Assembly: GCA_964368445.1 (NCBI GenBank)
Contig: CAYJAY010000001.1
Span: 149,097-213,096, forward strand
Direction: 5' to 3'
DNA length: 64,000 bases
Origin: CAYJAY01 sp964368445
GTDB taxonomy: Bacteria; Bacillota; Clostridia; Oscillospirales; Ruminococcaceae
Both the position numbers and the translations under genes were made by a program. Below the pieces are notes generated by a model. The model did not search any database. It was given only the letters and a program-made list of their open reading frames with translations, and had not been told where the DNA came from. The stretch's first letter is position 1. Every line of letters starts with the position of its first letter. Shown piece by piece: positions 31,068 to 40,727 of the stretch.

Positions 31068-32756
31068 CTAATTAGTAGCTTGTTGGCTGTCAAGCCATTG
31101 TTTTATACGCGACACGATCGAACCTGTAACCCCTTCCTCAAACGGCGAATCAAATTCTAATACAGAAAGTAAGCTCAAAAAGGTTTTTGAGCTAATACAC
31201 TCTAACATTCGCATATAGAGATTAACTGCGTCATCTATATTTTGTAAAGATTTCGTAAAAAATTCAAACGCAACTACTTGCGCTAGGGCGTATTCAATGT
31301 AGTAAAACGGGGTTTTGAAGATGTGTGTTTGGCGTTGCCAACCACTTCCGCAGGAATAAAAAGGAATATCAGCCATATCGATGTCGGGGCGAAACCTCTT
31401 TTCAAGTTCCAACCATTTTTCGTCTCTTTGTTTTGGGGTCATGTTTGGGTTGAGATAGACCTGTTGTTGAAATTCGTCGACTAGACATGCGTATGCAATG
31501 AGCAAAATCCCGTCTTCGATATGCGCAATTTTATATCTGGCTGCTTGTTCTTCAAAGAAAAGGTGATACCACGGCGCGGTTAGATATTCCATTGTTATCG
31601 AGCATATCTCGGACATATCAGCGGTTGGTTCTACGTGGTGTTTGTTGTTTTGCCGTGCGACGTATCGTGCGAGAGCATGTCCTATCTCGTGGGTAAAAAC
31701 ATGGACGTCGGTTCCCGTTCCGTTGAAATTAGAGAAAATAAACGGATAGTTATAATTAATGAAATAGGAGCAAAATCCGCCGGGATATTTTCCTTTTCGA
31801 GGATAAAGGTCAAACAGTTCGTTTTGGTGCATAAACTTTATAAACTCGTCTGTCTTGTCCGACAACTCACTATAGATTTTAAGCGAAGCTTTAACTATCT
31901 CGTCGCCCGAAATTTGTGGTTTTGGAGAACCCTCTTTAAACGCGAGCATCGTGTCGCATATAGTTATGTTTGAAATCCCAAGCCTGTCGCACCGCGTTTT
32001 GTAGATATCTTTAACTATCGGAACAACATGTTGTTCGACTTGTTGTTTAAAAGAAGAAACGTGCGACACGTCGTAGCAATTGCGGCGTCTTCGCGCGTAG
32101 CCAAGCTCGGTATAATCGCGAAACCCAAGTTTTTTCGCTTGAGAAGTTCGGTTTTTAACTAGGCGGTCAAAGATATCGTCAAGCTTATCTTTGACTTCGA
32201 GAAAACATTGGCTTTCGGCCAAAAACGCTTTTTCTCTAATATTTCGGTCGGGATCTTGTTTATGCTTTGCAAGCAACGCCAACGTGATTTTTTCTCCGTC
32301 CAACTCGGCATAAAGGTTTGAAACAATTCCGTTATATTCATTGACAAGACGGTTTTCCTCCTGCATATCCTCGACGATATCAGGACTTGTGGTTTTTAAA
32401 AACAGTTGAATATTTAACAGTTGAATTTCGCCTATCTGTTCAAACAGGTATTCTTTATAGGGGTTTTCAATCATTAATTTATACAATCTGTTGAACTTTT
32501 CAACATAAATCGGGCTGTTTTTCGCAAAAGCAGCAACCTCGTTTTTATAAAACTCGTCGCTTGTGTCTATAAAATATCGAACCCTAGACAGTGAATTTGA
32601 TGTAAAATAATCTTGTGAAAGACTGTCTATTTCAACATAAGCTTGATATTGTTGTTGAGCGGTTTTTGCTTTTTCAAATTTTTCAATAAGCTTTGTTGCT
32701 TTCAAAAAGAATTTATCAAAATCAAATGGTTTATATTCTAATTGAGAAAATTTCAT
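31068..32756 (-). CDS. M3 family oligoendopeptidase (PepF-like)
   Basis: A cytosolic zinc metallopeptidase of 562 residues. The catalytic motif FTHEIGHALARYVA (HExGH) lies near residue 345-358 and a downstream Glu (EICSITMEYL) completes the metal site. FSNFNGTGTDVHVFTHE is the conserved lead-in, and GSGWQRQTHIFKTPFYYIEYALAQ is the C-terminal M3 signature. It cleaves short peptides. AAAAGGAAAG precedes the ATG. The gene is downstream of an oligopeptide ABC importer on the same strand, so it probably digests the imported peptides. Confidence 0.93.
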   Translation of the reverse strand: MKFSQLEYKPFDFDKFFLKATKLIEKFEKAKTAQQQYQAYVEIDSLSQDYFTSNSLSRVRYFIDTSDEFYKNEVAAFAKNSPIYVEKFNRLYKLMIENPYKEYLFEQIGEIQLLNIQLFLKTTSPDIVEDMQEENRLVNEYNGIVSNLYAELDGEKITLALLAKHKQDPDRNIREKAFLAESQCFLEVKDKLDDIFDRLVKNRTSQAKKLGFRDYTELGYARRRRNCYDVSHVSSFKQQVEQHVVPIVKDIYKTRCDRLGISNITICDTMLAFKEGSPKPQISGDEIVKASLKIYSELSDKTDEFIKFMHQNELFDLYPRKGKYPGGFCSYFINYNYPFIFSNFNGTGTDVHVFTHEIGHALARYVARQNNKHHVEPTADMSEICSITMEYLTAPWYHLFFEEQAARYKIAHIEDGILLIAYACLVDEFQQQVYLNPNMTPKQRDEKWLELEKRFRPDIDMADIPFYSCGSGWQRQTHIFKTPFYYIEYALAQVVAFEFFTKSLQNIDDAVNLYMRMLECISSKTFLSLLSVLEFDSPFEEGVTGSIVSRIKQWLDSQQATN

Positions 32757-32782
32757 GTTGAACCGCTTTCCTTTTAGTTGTG

Positions 32783-32977
32783 TTAAAATCGCAAACCAAA
32801 CAAAAATGATATCGCTATGTAAATTGCCGATATAATGATAATTAATGGGCCAAAAGTCAACGCTGCCGCAATCAACATCGCGGTAAGGTCGCCTTTTTCA
32901 AGTTCAAGGTCGAATTCGGGCTGTTTTTTTTCGAGGTTTGATTGTTTAAAAAAGAATATTCCACCGTAACGTTTCAT
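32783..32977 (-). CDS. Small membrane protein in the opp operon
   Basis: A 64-residue protein. About 30 charged N-terminal residues (KQSNLEKKQPEFDLELEKGD) are followed by one long hydrophobic stretch (LTAMLIAAALTFGPLIIIIS...), enough for one or two helices. A strong AAAGGAGG ribosome binding site lies inside the last codons of oppF, ten bases before the ATG, which supports real translation. It is placed between the oppF ATPase and the M3 peptidase. I know no family for it; it may be an accessory of the transporter. Confidence 0.7.
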   Translation of the reverse strand: MKRYGGIFFFKQSNLEKKQPEFDLELEKGDLTAMLIAAALTFGPLIIIISAIYIAISFLFGLRF

Positions 32978-32978
32978 G

Positions 32979-33983
32979 CTATCCGTCCTCCTTTGTGGTT
33001 TTTATGAGGGGATAGTGGCACGCTATGAAATGGCCGCTTGTATGTTCTCGCCATTTTGGCGCTTCGGTCTTGCAACGACTTGTGGCATATTGACACCGCG
33101 GATGAAACGCGCAGCCGCTCGGCAGGTCGACAGGGCTTGGAACGTCGCCCCATTCGGACACAATGCGGTTTGTCTTTTGTTCAATCGAGGGAATAGAGTT
33201 TAAAAGAATGTTTGTATACGGGTGTTGCGGGGATGAAAATAACGTCTTTGTGTCACACAGTTCGACAATCTTTCCAAGATACATAACCCCTATTCGGTCG
33301 GATAGAAACCTAACGGTCGAAAGGTCGTGTGAGATAAAAAGATAGGTTAGGTTTTCTTTTTCTTTCAAATCGAGCAACAGATTAATTATGCCCGATCTAA
33401 TCGACACATCAAGCGTCGAAAGGGGTTCGTCGCACACCAAAAACTTTGGCTTAAGCGCTAGCGCCCTCGCTATTCCTATGCGCTGACGTTGTCCGCCCGA
33501 AAATTGGTGGGGATAGCGGTTGACCATCTGTCTTTGAAGTCCACACTTTTCCATAATGTCGAGGGTGTATTCTAAAAGTTTTTTGTCGTTTTTTTTGTAT
33601 ATCTTGTGTTCAATTAAAGCTTCTGAAATCAACTTCGCTACGGTGAAACGTGGGTTAAGCGAGGAATATGGATCTTGGAAAACAATTTGGAGTTGTTTTC
33701 TTAAAAGGCGCATATCTTTTTTTGAAACACCGTTTAAGAGTTTGTCTTGATAAAAGACGTTTCCCGACGTTTGGTTGTATAGTTGCAGAATTATTCGACC
33801 AAGCGTTGTTTTGCCACAACCCGATTCGCCTACAAGCCCAAACGTTTCGTTTTCATAGATATCAAAAGAAACGTCGTCAACGGCGGTTAGATACTTTTTC
33901 TTCGTTAAAAAACCGCCCTTTTCCTTAACGGGAAACTGCATTTTAATGTTTTGGAGTTTTATAAGGATTTTATCGTTAGACAT
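32979..33983 (-). CDS. oppF: Oligopeptide ABC transporter ATP-binding protein OppF
   Basis: A 334-residue ATPase. Walker A GESGCGKTT, Q-loop QIVFQDPYSSLNPR, signature QFSGGQRQRIGIARALAL, Walker B FLVCDEPLSTLD, and the OppF-type C-terminal motif PSGCAFHPRCQYATSRCKTEAP with four Cys. These C-terminal cysteines are known to hold a [4Fe-4S] cluster in some Opp/Dpp ATPases. The start overlaps the oppD stop by eight bases. It powers the permease with OppD. Confidence 0.94.
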   Translation of the reverse strand: MSNDKILIKLQNIKMQFPVKEKGGFLTKKKYLTAVDDVSFDIYENETFGLVGESGCGKTTLGRIILQLYNQTSGNVFYQDKLLNGVSKKDMRLLRKQLQIVFQDPYSSLNPRFTVAKLISEALIEHKIYKKNDKKLLEYTLDIMEKCGLQRQMVNRYPHQFSGGQRQRIGIARALALKPKFLVCDEPLSTLDVSIRSGIINLLLDLKEKENLTYLFISHDLSTVRFLSDRIGVMYLGKIVELCDTKTLFSSPQHPYTNILLNSIPSIEQKTNRIVSEWGDVPSPVDLPSGCAFHPRCQYATSRCKTEAPKWREHTSGHFIACHYPLIKTTKEDG

Positions 33984-34968
33984 GTTTTTTCCTCGTGTTG
34001 TGTGGATAGAAACATCTTATTTTGTGGTTGTCCGAAACGTCGACAAGATCGGGCTGTTGCGCTAGACATCGCTTGGTCGCATATTCGCAACGAGGGGCGA
34101 ATTTGCAACCGTCCGGCAACGCAAGGGGGGAGGGAACGTTTCCTTCGATAACCTTAAGGCGTTTTGTATTGCTTTTGGCAAAAGACGGAATGCTTTCAAG
34201 AAGGGCTCTGGTATAGGGGTGTGAAAACTCACAATGGTCGGAAAATATATCCTCGACGGGACAAAGCTCGACAACGCTGCCGCAATACATAACCGCGACG
34301 TCGTCCGCCATTATCTTTATGACGCTAAGGTCGTGGGTTATAAAGATAACCGCCGTGTTGTTTTGTTGTTTAAGCTCGTTTATAAGCAGGAGTATTTGGG
34401 CTTGGATAGTTACGTCGAGCGCGGTGGTCGGCTCGTCCGCTATTAAAAGGCGCGGTTTACACGCAAGCGCGATAGCTATCATGACTCGCTGGCGCATACC
34501 CCCCGAAAGTTCGTGGGGATAGCGGCTTGACATGCTTTCGGGATTTGGAATTCTAACCGCTTTTAACAGTTCACAAGCTTTAAGTTTTGCTGTTTTTTTG
34601 TCTGTTTTTTGATGAAGCATCAGAACTTCGGTTATCTGACGTTCGACCGTGAACACAGGGTTTAACGCGGTCATAGGTTCTTGGAATATGACTGAAATGT
34701 CGTTGCCGCGAATTTTGCGTATCTCTTTGTCGCTGTAATTTGATATTATTTTTCCGTCAAACACTATCTCTCCGCCATGTATCTTTTGATTTTTCTCAAA
34801 AAGTTTAAGTATACTCATGGCGGTTTGGCTTTTTCCCGAACCCGATTCACCGATAATTCCGAGTGTTTTACAAGGTTTCACGCAAAGTGAAACTCCGTCA
34901 ACCGCTTTGATAAGGCCTTTTGACGTGTCAAAATAGGTTTTAAGGTCTTTAATTTCAAGTAAGTTCAT
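33976..34968 (-). CDS. oppD: Oligopeptide ABC transporter ATP-binding protein OppD
   Basis: A 330-residue ATPase starting MNLLEIKDLKTYFDTSKG. Walker A GESGSGKSQ, Q-loop ISVIFQEPMTALNP, signature ELSGGMRQRVMIAIALAC, Walker B LLIADEPTTALD, H-loop ITHDLSV, and the C-terminal DGCKFAPRCEYATKRCLAQQP cysteine motif. The start at 34968 is chosen over 35013 because AAAGGAATGG lies just upstream and the N-terminus fits the family. Works as a heterodimer with OppF. Confidence 0.94.
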   Translation of the reverse strand: MNLLEIKDLKTYFDTSKGLIKAVDGVSLCVKPCKTLGIIGESGSGKSQTAMSILKLFEKNQKIHGGEIVFDGKIISNYSDKEIRKIRGNDISVIFQEPMTALNPVFTVERQITEVLMLHQKTDKKTAKLKACELLKAVRIPNPESMSSRYPHELSGGMRQRVMIAIALACKPRLLIADEPTTALDVTIQAQILLLINELKQQNNTAVIFITHDLSVIKIMADDVAVMYCGSVVELCPVEDIFSDHCEFSHPYTRALLESIPSFAKSNTKRLKVIEGNVPSPLALPDGCKFAPRCEYATKRCLAQQPDLVDVSDNHKIRCFYPHNTRKKHV

Positions 34969-35104
34969 AACTATGCCATTCCTTTCTTGATGTTTTGGGC
35001 GGTTTTGCCACACCGTTTTTTTTCAAGTGGCAAAATTTTGGTTGACATATTGACCGAAAAGCACAAAACTCACGTTTAAAACTTTGTTTCAAACTGTTCT
35101 CCCG

Positions 35105-36982
35105 TTAATCAGACGATTTAGGGTCGAGAGCCTCTCGCAAAGCATCCCCGATTAGGTTAACGCATAAAGCTGTGGCAACTACAAAGAAAGCCGGAATGAG
35201 CCAGCGCCACCAATAGAACTCGATAACCGAAATATCCTGCGCCGAACTTAACATGTTGCCCCAAGATGGGGTTGGTTCGGCGACGCCGAAACCGAGGAAC
35301 GACAAGGCGGCTTCCGCAAGTAGCGAGGAGGAATAGCCAAGAGTTATGTTGATTATGACAACATTAAAGATGTTGGGAAGAATGTGTCTAAACATAATAG
35401 TTCGCTGTTTAATACCAAGCGCGCGGGCCGCTAGCACAAAATCTTTTTCGCGCTCAAGCAACAGTTTTGCGCGAATAAGACGCGCTAGCGACATCCACCC
35501 AAGAAGCCCCAGTATGACCATGATGAGAAACAGTTTGTTGGTTTGCGACATCGAAAAACCAATTGCGTACGAAAGCGTTATCGCAATTGGATAAAACGGG
35601 ATAGCGTCAAACACGTCTGCGGCACGCATTAAAACGTGGTCGACAAAACCACCAAAATATCCTGCTGTTAGACCGACAAGCAAAGCTATCGTTGTTGACA
35701 AAGCGACGGCTATAATACCAACCGTGAGAGAAATTCTTCCGCCGTGGATTATGCGTGAAAGAACGTCTCGGCCAAACTGGTCTGTGCCGAACAAAAAACC
35801 GCTGTTTCCAAATGCGCAAATTCCCTGTTCGCTTATCGTGTAAAGTTGAAAATAATCGATATATATTTGGTCAACATTTTTTGCTTCGCTTGGAACTTCG
35901 GTTTGATTAAAACTGTTGTCCCCCATCACAAAAACCTCGCCTTTGTCGGTTAATATCATGAAGTTTTTATATCCGCCGTCTATATCGACCGGTTTTCCCG
36001 AAAGTTCGGGCAGTTTGTCGAGGTTGTCGATTGAACTTCCCCATGTATACAGCGTGTTGTCGTTGGACAAAGCGAGGACGTTGCGGTTTGTCGCCGCAAT
36101 AGAGGTTATGAAAACGCTGTTGTCTGTGAGTTGTTGTGGTAAAAGCGAAGAAAATTCTGTTCCCCTGTCTCCGATAACCGCGACTGTTCCGTCGTCCAAA
36201 AGCAACGCTATGTTGTTGTCGGCAACCGCTATTTCTATTATTCGCCCTTTATATTCTCGAGGGATTAGAAATGTCGTTTCCGCCGTCGTTGAACCAAAGA
36301 TATAAAGATTTTGGTCGCTTCCGACAACGGCGGTATACCCCGACATAGCTTCAAGCTGTTTAACCGTAACATCGTCACGTTTAAACACGTTTATAATTTC
36401 GCTGTCGATTTCGGTTTGGCCGTTGCCGTTGTAACCGAAAGCGTAAAAGTTGTCGTCTTTATCCACCGCAACGACGTGGTTTCCGCCACTCGCTATGTCT
36501 TTTATCTCGGCTTGGTATATCTCGGGCGGAACATCAAAGATATAGCTTGAAACGTTTTGTTGGCTTTTGTTTGGTTCGGTTCCAAAGATATAAAATTCGC
36601 CGTCTTCGGTTATGGCGGCGCTAAACGATATGCCGGACGATATCTTTTTAATCGGTTTATCCTCGAGCTTTGAGGGATAATCGAGATAGTTTAAACCGGG
36701 GCGCAAGTTTGCGAGGGTAAGTTCTGTTTTGTTTTGGTCGTATGGTATCAAAAGTGAACTAATAAAACAAAACAAAAAAATAAAAACAAATCCCACCATA
36801 CCAACTACGGCGAGTTTGTTTTTTATAAATTTTAACCCGACAGTTTTTAAAGGCGATACAAAATCGCTTTGTTGGATATTTTCGGGGGAAACGTTGATTC
36901 CTTTAAAAAACCGCTTAAACATGTTGCAAAACGATTTCAAAATCTTTTTAAATAGATTGTCGTTGTTGTGGTTAACAGGCAT
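35105..36982 (-). CDS. oppC: OppC permease with an inserted seven-repeat RCC1-like beta-propeller
   Basis: A 625-residue permease, about twice the usual OppC length. Residues 1-80 are the N-terminal OppC region with TM1 (about 58-80). Residues about 111-392 are seven RCC1-like repeats, each with an SGxxHxxAxxxDxxxYxFG-style unit (for example IASGGNHVVAVDKDDNFYAF and ISSGISFSAAITEDGEFYIF). The last runs directly into the OppC motif FLFGTDQFGRDVLSRIIHGG (396-415). Five more membrane helices and the EAA loop AARALGIKQRTIMFRHILPN (518-537) follow. The propeller therefore replaces the first extracytoplasmic loop and should face outside, near the substrate-binding protein. The frame is uninterrupted. 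TAGGA precedes the ATG. Confidence 0.9.
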   Translation of the reverse strand: MPVNHNNDNLFKKILKSFCNMFKRFFKGINVSPENIQQSDFVSPLKTVGLKFIKNKLAVVGMVGFVFIFLFCFISSLLIPYDQNKTELTLANLRPGLNYLDYPSKLEDKPIKKISSGISFSAAITEDGEFYIFGTEPNKSQQNVSSYIFDVPPEIYQAEIKDIASGGNHVVAVDKDDNFYAFGYNGNGQTEIDSEIINVFKRDDVTVKQLEAMSGYTAVVGSDQNLYIFGSTTAETTFLIPREYKGRIIEIAVADNNIALLLDDGTVAVIGDRGTEFSSLLPQQLTDNSVFITSIAATNRNVLALSNDNTLYTWGSSIDNLDKLPELSGKPVDIDGGYKNFMILTDKGEVFVMGDNSFNQTEVPSEAKNVDQIYIDYFQLYTISEQGICAFGNSGFLFGTDQFGRDVLSRIIHGGRISLTVGIIAVALSTTIALLVGLTAGYFGGFVDHVLMRAADVFDAIPFYPIAITLSYAIGFSMSQTNKLFLIMVILGLLGWMSLARLIRAKLLLEREKDFVLAARALGIKQRTIMFRHILPNIFNVVIINITLGYSSSLLAEAALSFLGFGVAEPTPSWGNMLSSAQDISVIEFYWWRWLIPAFFVVATALCVNLIGDALREALDPKSSD

Positions 36983-37026
36983 AATTTATCCTACTGACTT
37001 GTGTTATCTAAAACTTCAAGATACCG

Positions 37027-37998
37027 TTATTTAAGCTTAATTCGCGGGTCGACAAGTCCGTAAACGATATCTGCTATTACAACCGAAACAAGGCTTATGA
37101 CCGCATATAAAAGGTTTAGCGTCGTGATTATGTTGTTGTCGCGGTTGTAGACCGAGCTTATAATAAGCTTGCCGATACCGTTATACTGAAAGACGCTTTC
37201 GATAATAGCTGAACCGGCAAACAACGAAAACAGCGTTCCGACTATTATATAAGACACCGGTATTAAAGCGTTACGAAACGCGTGGGAATATATCACAACT
37301 TTTTCCGAAAGACCTTTTGACCTTGCGGTTCTTATGTAATCTTGGCTTAAAGCCTCTATCATTGCTCCGCGAATATATCTAACCGCGCCGGCAAGGCTTA
37401 TTACGGTTAGGGTTACGGTTGGAAGCAAAAGCGTTCTGACCCATGCTGTCAAAAATTCCGCTGTGGTTAAACCGGCAGAAGAGGGGGTCCCGCCAAGCGG
37501 CAACCACCCAAGAGTTATTGAAAAGATAAATATAAGCATGATGGCGATGAAAAACGACGGGGTTGAATAGGTGACGAGTGAAAAAAACTGCCAGCCGTTG
37601 TCGAAAAGCGACATGCGTTTGGTGGCGCATTTTATCCCGACAGGAATAGCAATCATAAGGTATAGGAAATTTACACAAAGGTTTAAAATCAGCGTGTTTT
37701 TCAAAGGTTCCGAGATAACTTCGGAAACGGGGCGGTTATATTGGTTTGAATAACCAAAATCCCCGCCTACTATTCCTTTAATCCAGATGAAATACTGCGT
37801 GACGATATCTTTGTCAAGTCCCAACCTTTTGTACATCGCGTCGTACGCGGCTTGGTACTGTTGTTCGGTAAGTTCGGTTGGCAACATTAACACAACCGGG
37901 TCGCCCGGCATAATTTTCACCACCGCAAAAATCAAGACAGACACCAAAAAAACTACAGGTATTAAAATAATAATTCTCTTTAATAAATACCTTATCAT
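37027..37998 (-). CDS. oppB: Oligopeptide ABC transporter permease OppB
   Basis: A 323-residue, six-helix permease of the OppB type. It starts MIRYLLKRIIILIPVVFLVS, has the PGDPVVLMLPTELTEQQ segment after TM1, the ARSKGLSEKVVIYSHAFRNALIP EAA loop, and ends with ADIVYGLVDPRIKLK. The start at 37998 follows AAAGGAAAA; an in-frame ATG at 38022 is less likely. It pairs with the enlarged OppC; it has no unusual insertion itself. Confidence 0.93.
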   Translation of the reverse strand: MIRYLLKRIIILIPVVFLVSVLIFAVVKIMPGDPVVLMLPTELTEQQYQAAYDAMYKRLGLDKDIVTQYFIWIKGIVGGDFGYSNQYNRPVSEVISEPLKNTLILNLCVNFLYLMIAIPVGIKCATKRMSLFDNGWQFFSLVTYSTPSFFIAIMLIFIFSITLGWLPLGGTPSSAGLTTAEFLTAWVRTLLLPTVTLTVISLAGAVRYIRGAMIEALSQDYIRTARSKGLSEKVVIYSHAFRNALIPVSYIIVGTLFSLFAGSAIIESVFQYNGIGKLIISSVYNRDNNIITTLNLLYAVISLVSVVIADIVYGLVDPRIKLK

Positions 37999-38079
37999 TG
38001 CGTTTTCCTTTAAGTTTTGCAATCGATCAACTAAAAAATTATTAATTGATGTAAACTACCATTTGTTCTATATAAAAAG

Positions 38080-39948
38080 TTATTTTTCGCTTTTGGACAT
38101 TTGACAGATTATATCTTGATATCGTGCGTATGGAGTTGTGTTGAAACCATCGACAAAGACATGTGCGGCGTCGTAGTAGTCGTTCGAGTATAGCGGAACT
38201 TGCGGCATGAGTTCGTTCCAACGTATTTGATAATTAAGCCAAGCGTCGAGATAGCTGTCGATGTCGTCGGGTTCACATTCACGCATAGCAATGATAGCGG
38301 CGTCAAGTTGCTCGTCGCCAAGTTGCGCGCGGTTTTGCATCGTTCCGACATAATCGGAATGCCAGTTATAGTATCTGTCAAACACAGCAGCAAAGTTTGT
38401 TGCAAGGTTAAACGTGTTGTATATCCTGTTTTCGGGAGCGAGTTCATACGAATAATAATAGTTTTCCAAAACCGCGTTCCAGTCGCTTTTTTCGACGTTG
38501 AATTCAATTCCGGTAAGCGGAGCGTTGGCGGCATATTGGATTTCGATTATATCGGTTAGAACATTGTCGGTCTGTCCGAGATGGTTAATAACAAGCTTGT
38601 CGCCATTTTGGTTGTGTCTAATATAGCTTCCGTCCGCCAAAGCTTTCGAGCGGTCGAACGGCGTCACTCCGTCCGCTTCAAAAACCCATTCGGTTTTGTC
38701 GAGATAATCGTTGGCTGCGTCTATGCTAAACGAGATTGGCGTGAGCTCTTGTTGAAGGTCTGCCGCAAGTTCTTGATACATCCATTGTCCTATGCCGTAT
38801 TCGCTGTCTACCGTTGTTCCGTATCCGCCTAAGACATGCTCCACAACCGCAGAACGGTCGATAAGCGAGGCTAGCGCCCAACGAATGTTTACATCGCTTG
38901 TGACGCCATAGTCACAAAGCATTGCAAGAAAACCAAAGCCAGAGCGAGCGTATGTTACAAGCTCAGTAGTTTCAGAAGCTTTTGCCGCTTCAATCTTCTC
39001 GTGTTCCACAACACCCGGTAGAATGTCGATATCTCCGTTTATAACCCATTCTATATCGGTTTCAGATGGAACAGATTTTTGAATAACAGTTTTAAAGAAC
39101 GGTTTGTTTCCGTATAAATCGCCCTTGAAATATTCATTAACTTCAAGCGTTGCCGTTTGGTTTTCATACGAAACGAGGGTGTAAGGACCACACGTAACGG
39201 TTGGGAAGATTCGTTCTTGTTCAACAATTCTCTTACAGTTAGTTAAAAGGTCGCCTTCGGAAAATTCAAAACGCGAACCGTTTTCGTTTGATATAAGTTC
39301 ACACGATTTAAGGTATGTATCGAAATGAATAGGACGAACTATAACGTGGACTTGTTCCCAAAAATATGGAAGGTTTTCTGCCGCTATTGTAAGCGAAAAT
39401 TCGGTATTAGAAATAAGCTTAACACCCGAAAACGTGTCGGTTGAACCGTCGCTATATTCCGTATAGCCAACTAGAGCATCATGTCCGGACGAAGAAGCGC
39501 CGGCTTCTACCCATTCGGGGGCGGCGTAGAAAAGAACCATTGCGACATAGTCTTTTGCGGTTATCGGTTCGCCGTTGTTCCACATAAGGTCGTCGTAGAT
39601 TGTGAAGGTGTATGTTTTGTTTCCTTGGTCGTCAAGCTCGGTCTCAACGTTTGACACTACCGTTTCGTTGAGCGCTATACCACCGTCGGCGGTATATTCG
39701 TATGTTGAAACATGTCCACCCACGAGAGTTTCGATCGAGAAGTCGGACGCATTGTTTCCAAATCCGGAAATAAAGTTCTGTTTCATCTCAGCAGAACCCA
39801 CAACCAATGTGTCGAGAGGGACGTTAGAAGTTATCGCCGAGACCGGTTGTTCGGTTTCAGAAGGCTCGGTTGTCGATGGCGCTGCACAAGCAGTAAGCGT
39901 CGACAGCATAAGCAAGACTGTTAACAAAAGAGCGGTAAATTTTTTCAT
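38080..39948 (-). CDS. oppA: Oligopeptide-binding lipoprotein OppA (SBP family 5)
   Basis: A signal peptide with lipobox LTAC (Cys20), a Ser/Thr/Glu-rich linker, then a family 5 extracellular solute-binding domain. The YTFTIYDDLMWNNGEPITAKDYVAM segment is the family signature. The 622-residue length is large but in range for peptide binders. First gene of the oppABCDF operon. It captures peptides outside the cell and delivers them to OppB/OppC, and so would meet the OppC propeller directly. AAGGAG lies 12 bases before the ATG. Confidence 0.92.
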   Translation of the reverse strand: MKKFTALLLTVLLMLSTLTACAAPSTTEPSETEQPVSAITSNVPLDTLVVGSAEMKQNFISGFGNNASDFSIETLVGGHVSTYEYTADGGIALNETVVSNVETELDDQGNKTYTFTIYDDLMWNNGEPITAKDYVAMVLFYAAPEWVEAGASSSGHDALVGYTEYSDGSTDTFSGVKLISNTEFSLTIAAENLPYFWEQVHVIVRPIHFDTYLKSCELISNENGSRFEFSEGDLLTNCKRIVEQERIFPTVTCGPYTLVSYENQTATLEVNEYFKGDLYGNKPFFKTVIQKSVPSETDIEWVINGDIDILPGVVEHEKIEAAKASETTELVTYARSGFGFLAMLCDYGVTSDVNIRWALASLIDRSAVVEHVLGGYGTTVDSEYGIGQWMYQELAADLQQELTPISFSIDAANDYLDKTEWVFEADGVTPFDRSKALADGSYIRHNQNGDKLVINHLGQTDNVLTDIIEIQYAANAPLTGIEFNVEKSDWNAVLENYYYSYELAPENRIYNTFNLATNFAAVFDRYYNWHSDYVGTMQNRAQLGDEQLDAAIIAMRECEPDDIDSYLDAWLNYQIRWNELMPQVPLYSNDYYDAAHVFVDGFNTTPYARYQDIICQMSKSEK

Positions 39949-40150
39949 TTGATGCTAATTCTCCTTGACAAGATGTTATTATATTTCGGCCCTGACCTAC
40001 AATCAGGCAGTTTAAAAATATTTATAAAGACGCAGTGGCAAAGCTATATGGAACAATATATTCATTTTTTAGAACTAATCATACAATAAATAGTACTATT
40101 TTCTATCATAATACTACCATAAATGATTTAGTTATAGGCACAAAAAAAGA

Positions 40151-40191
40151 AACTTACAATTAATACATAAATGTGAAAGAAATTGTAAGTT
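40151..40191 (-). terminator. Intrinsic terminator of the gene at 40207
   Basis: Arms AACTTACAATT and AATTGTAAGTT enclose 19 bases. On the minus strand it is followed by TTCTTTTTTT. The stretch 39949-40150 otherwise holds only the oppA promoter region. Confidence 0.75.
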
Positions 40192-40206
40192 GCAATGGAA
40201 GGTGCT

Positions 40207-40674
40207 TTAGAAATTTATAGCTGAACTGCCGTCTTTTCCAACATATACATAGACGATGTCGCCTTTTGAAAGCTCGGGATCATACCAGATGTAATGACTT
40301 TTTTTTATCGGAGTTTCCCCAAATCGATAGTAACTGTATTCTATTTGATATGCGTGGTTTTTGCTAAAAAATTTGAGGCGTTTAAGTGGAATGACGTTTA
40401 TAACCTCGCCTTCGATTTCGTCGCCGTCGTCAAGCGTGTCTTGATATTGTCGTTCCATCGCCCTTGCTTTAATGCGCAAAGCGGCGCTTAGAAAGATTGT
40501 TGCGTAAAAGATAATCAACGCCACGTCATAGATTGAATATCCCATTAAAGAGATAAGCGGTATCGAAAGAGAGGGTAAAGCATAAGTGATAACGATAGCA
40601 AAAGCAAAAAAGCATATGCCGATAAAAAACGAAACCCAAGCAACTATTTGGATATTATATTTCGGTTCTCGCAT
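40207..40674 (-). CDS. Membrane protein with DUF3592-like C-terminal domain
   Basis: A 155-residue protein. Two membrane helices (about 12-35 and 45-65) are followed by a soluble domain with EIEGEVINVIPLKRL, YQIEYSYYRFGETPIKKSHYIWYDPELSKGD and a closing VYVYVGKDGSSAIN. This beta-rich pattern is reminiscent of DUF3592, whose function is unknown. Preceded on the same strand by an XRE regulator and a DUF3796 protein, possibly as part of the same transcript. Confidence 0.7.
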   Translation of the reverse strand: MREPKYNIQIVAWVSFFIGICFFAFAIVITYALPSLSIPLISLMGYSIYDVALIIFYATIFLSAALRIKARAMERQYQDTLDDGDEIEGEVINVIPLKRLKFFSKNHAYQIEYSYYRFGETPIKKSHYIWYDPELSKGDIVYVYVGKDGSSAINF

Positions 40675-40727
40675 ATTTTTAACGCCCCTTTTGAAATTTT
40701 CGATAAAAAATATTGTTTTTTATAATT

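Noticed and set aside
35807..36652. Frameshift fusion of two genes giving OppC-RCC1
   Set aside because: The insertion is inside the permease with intact motifs on both sides in one frame, so it is not an end-to-end fusion caused by a lost stop codon.
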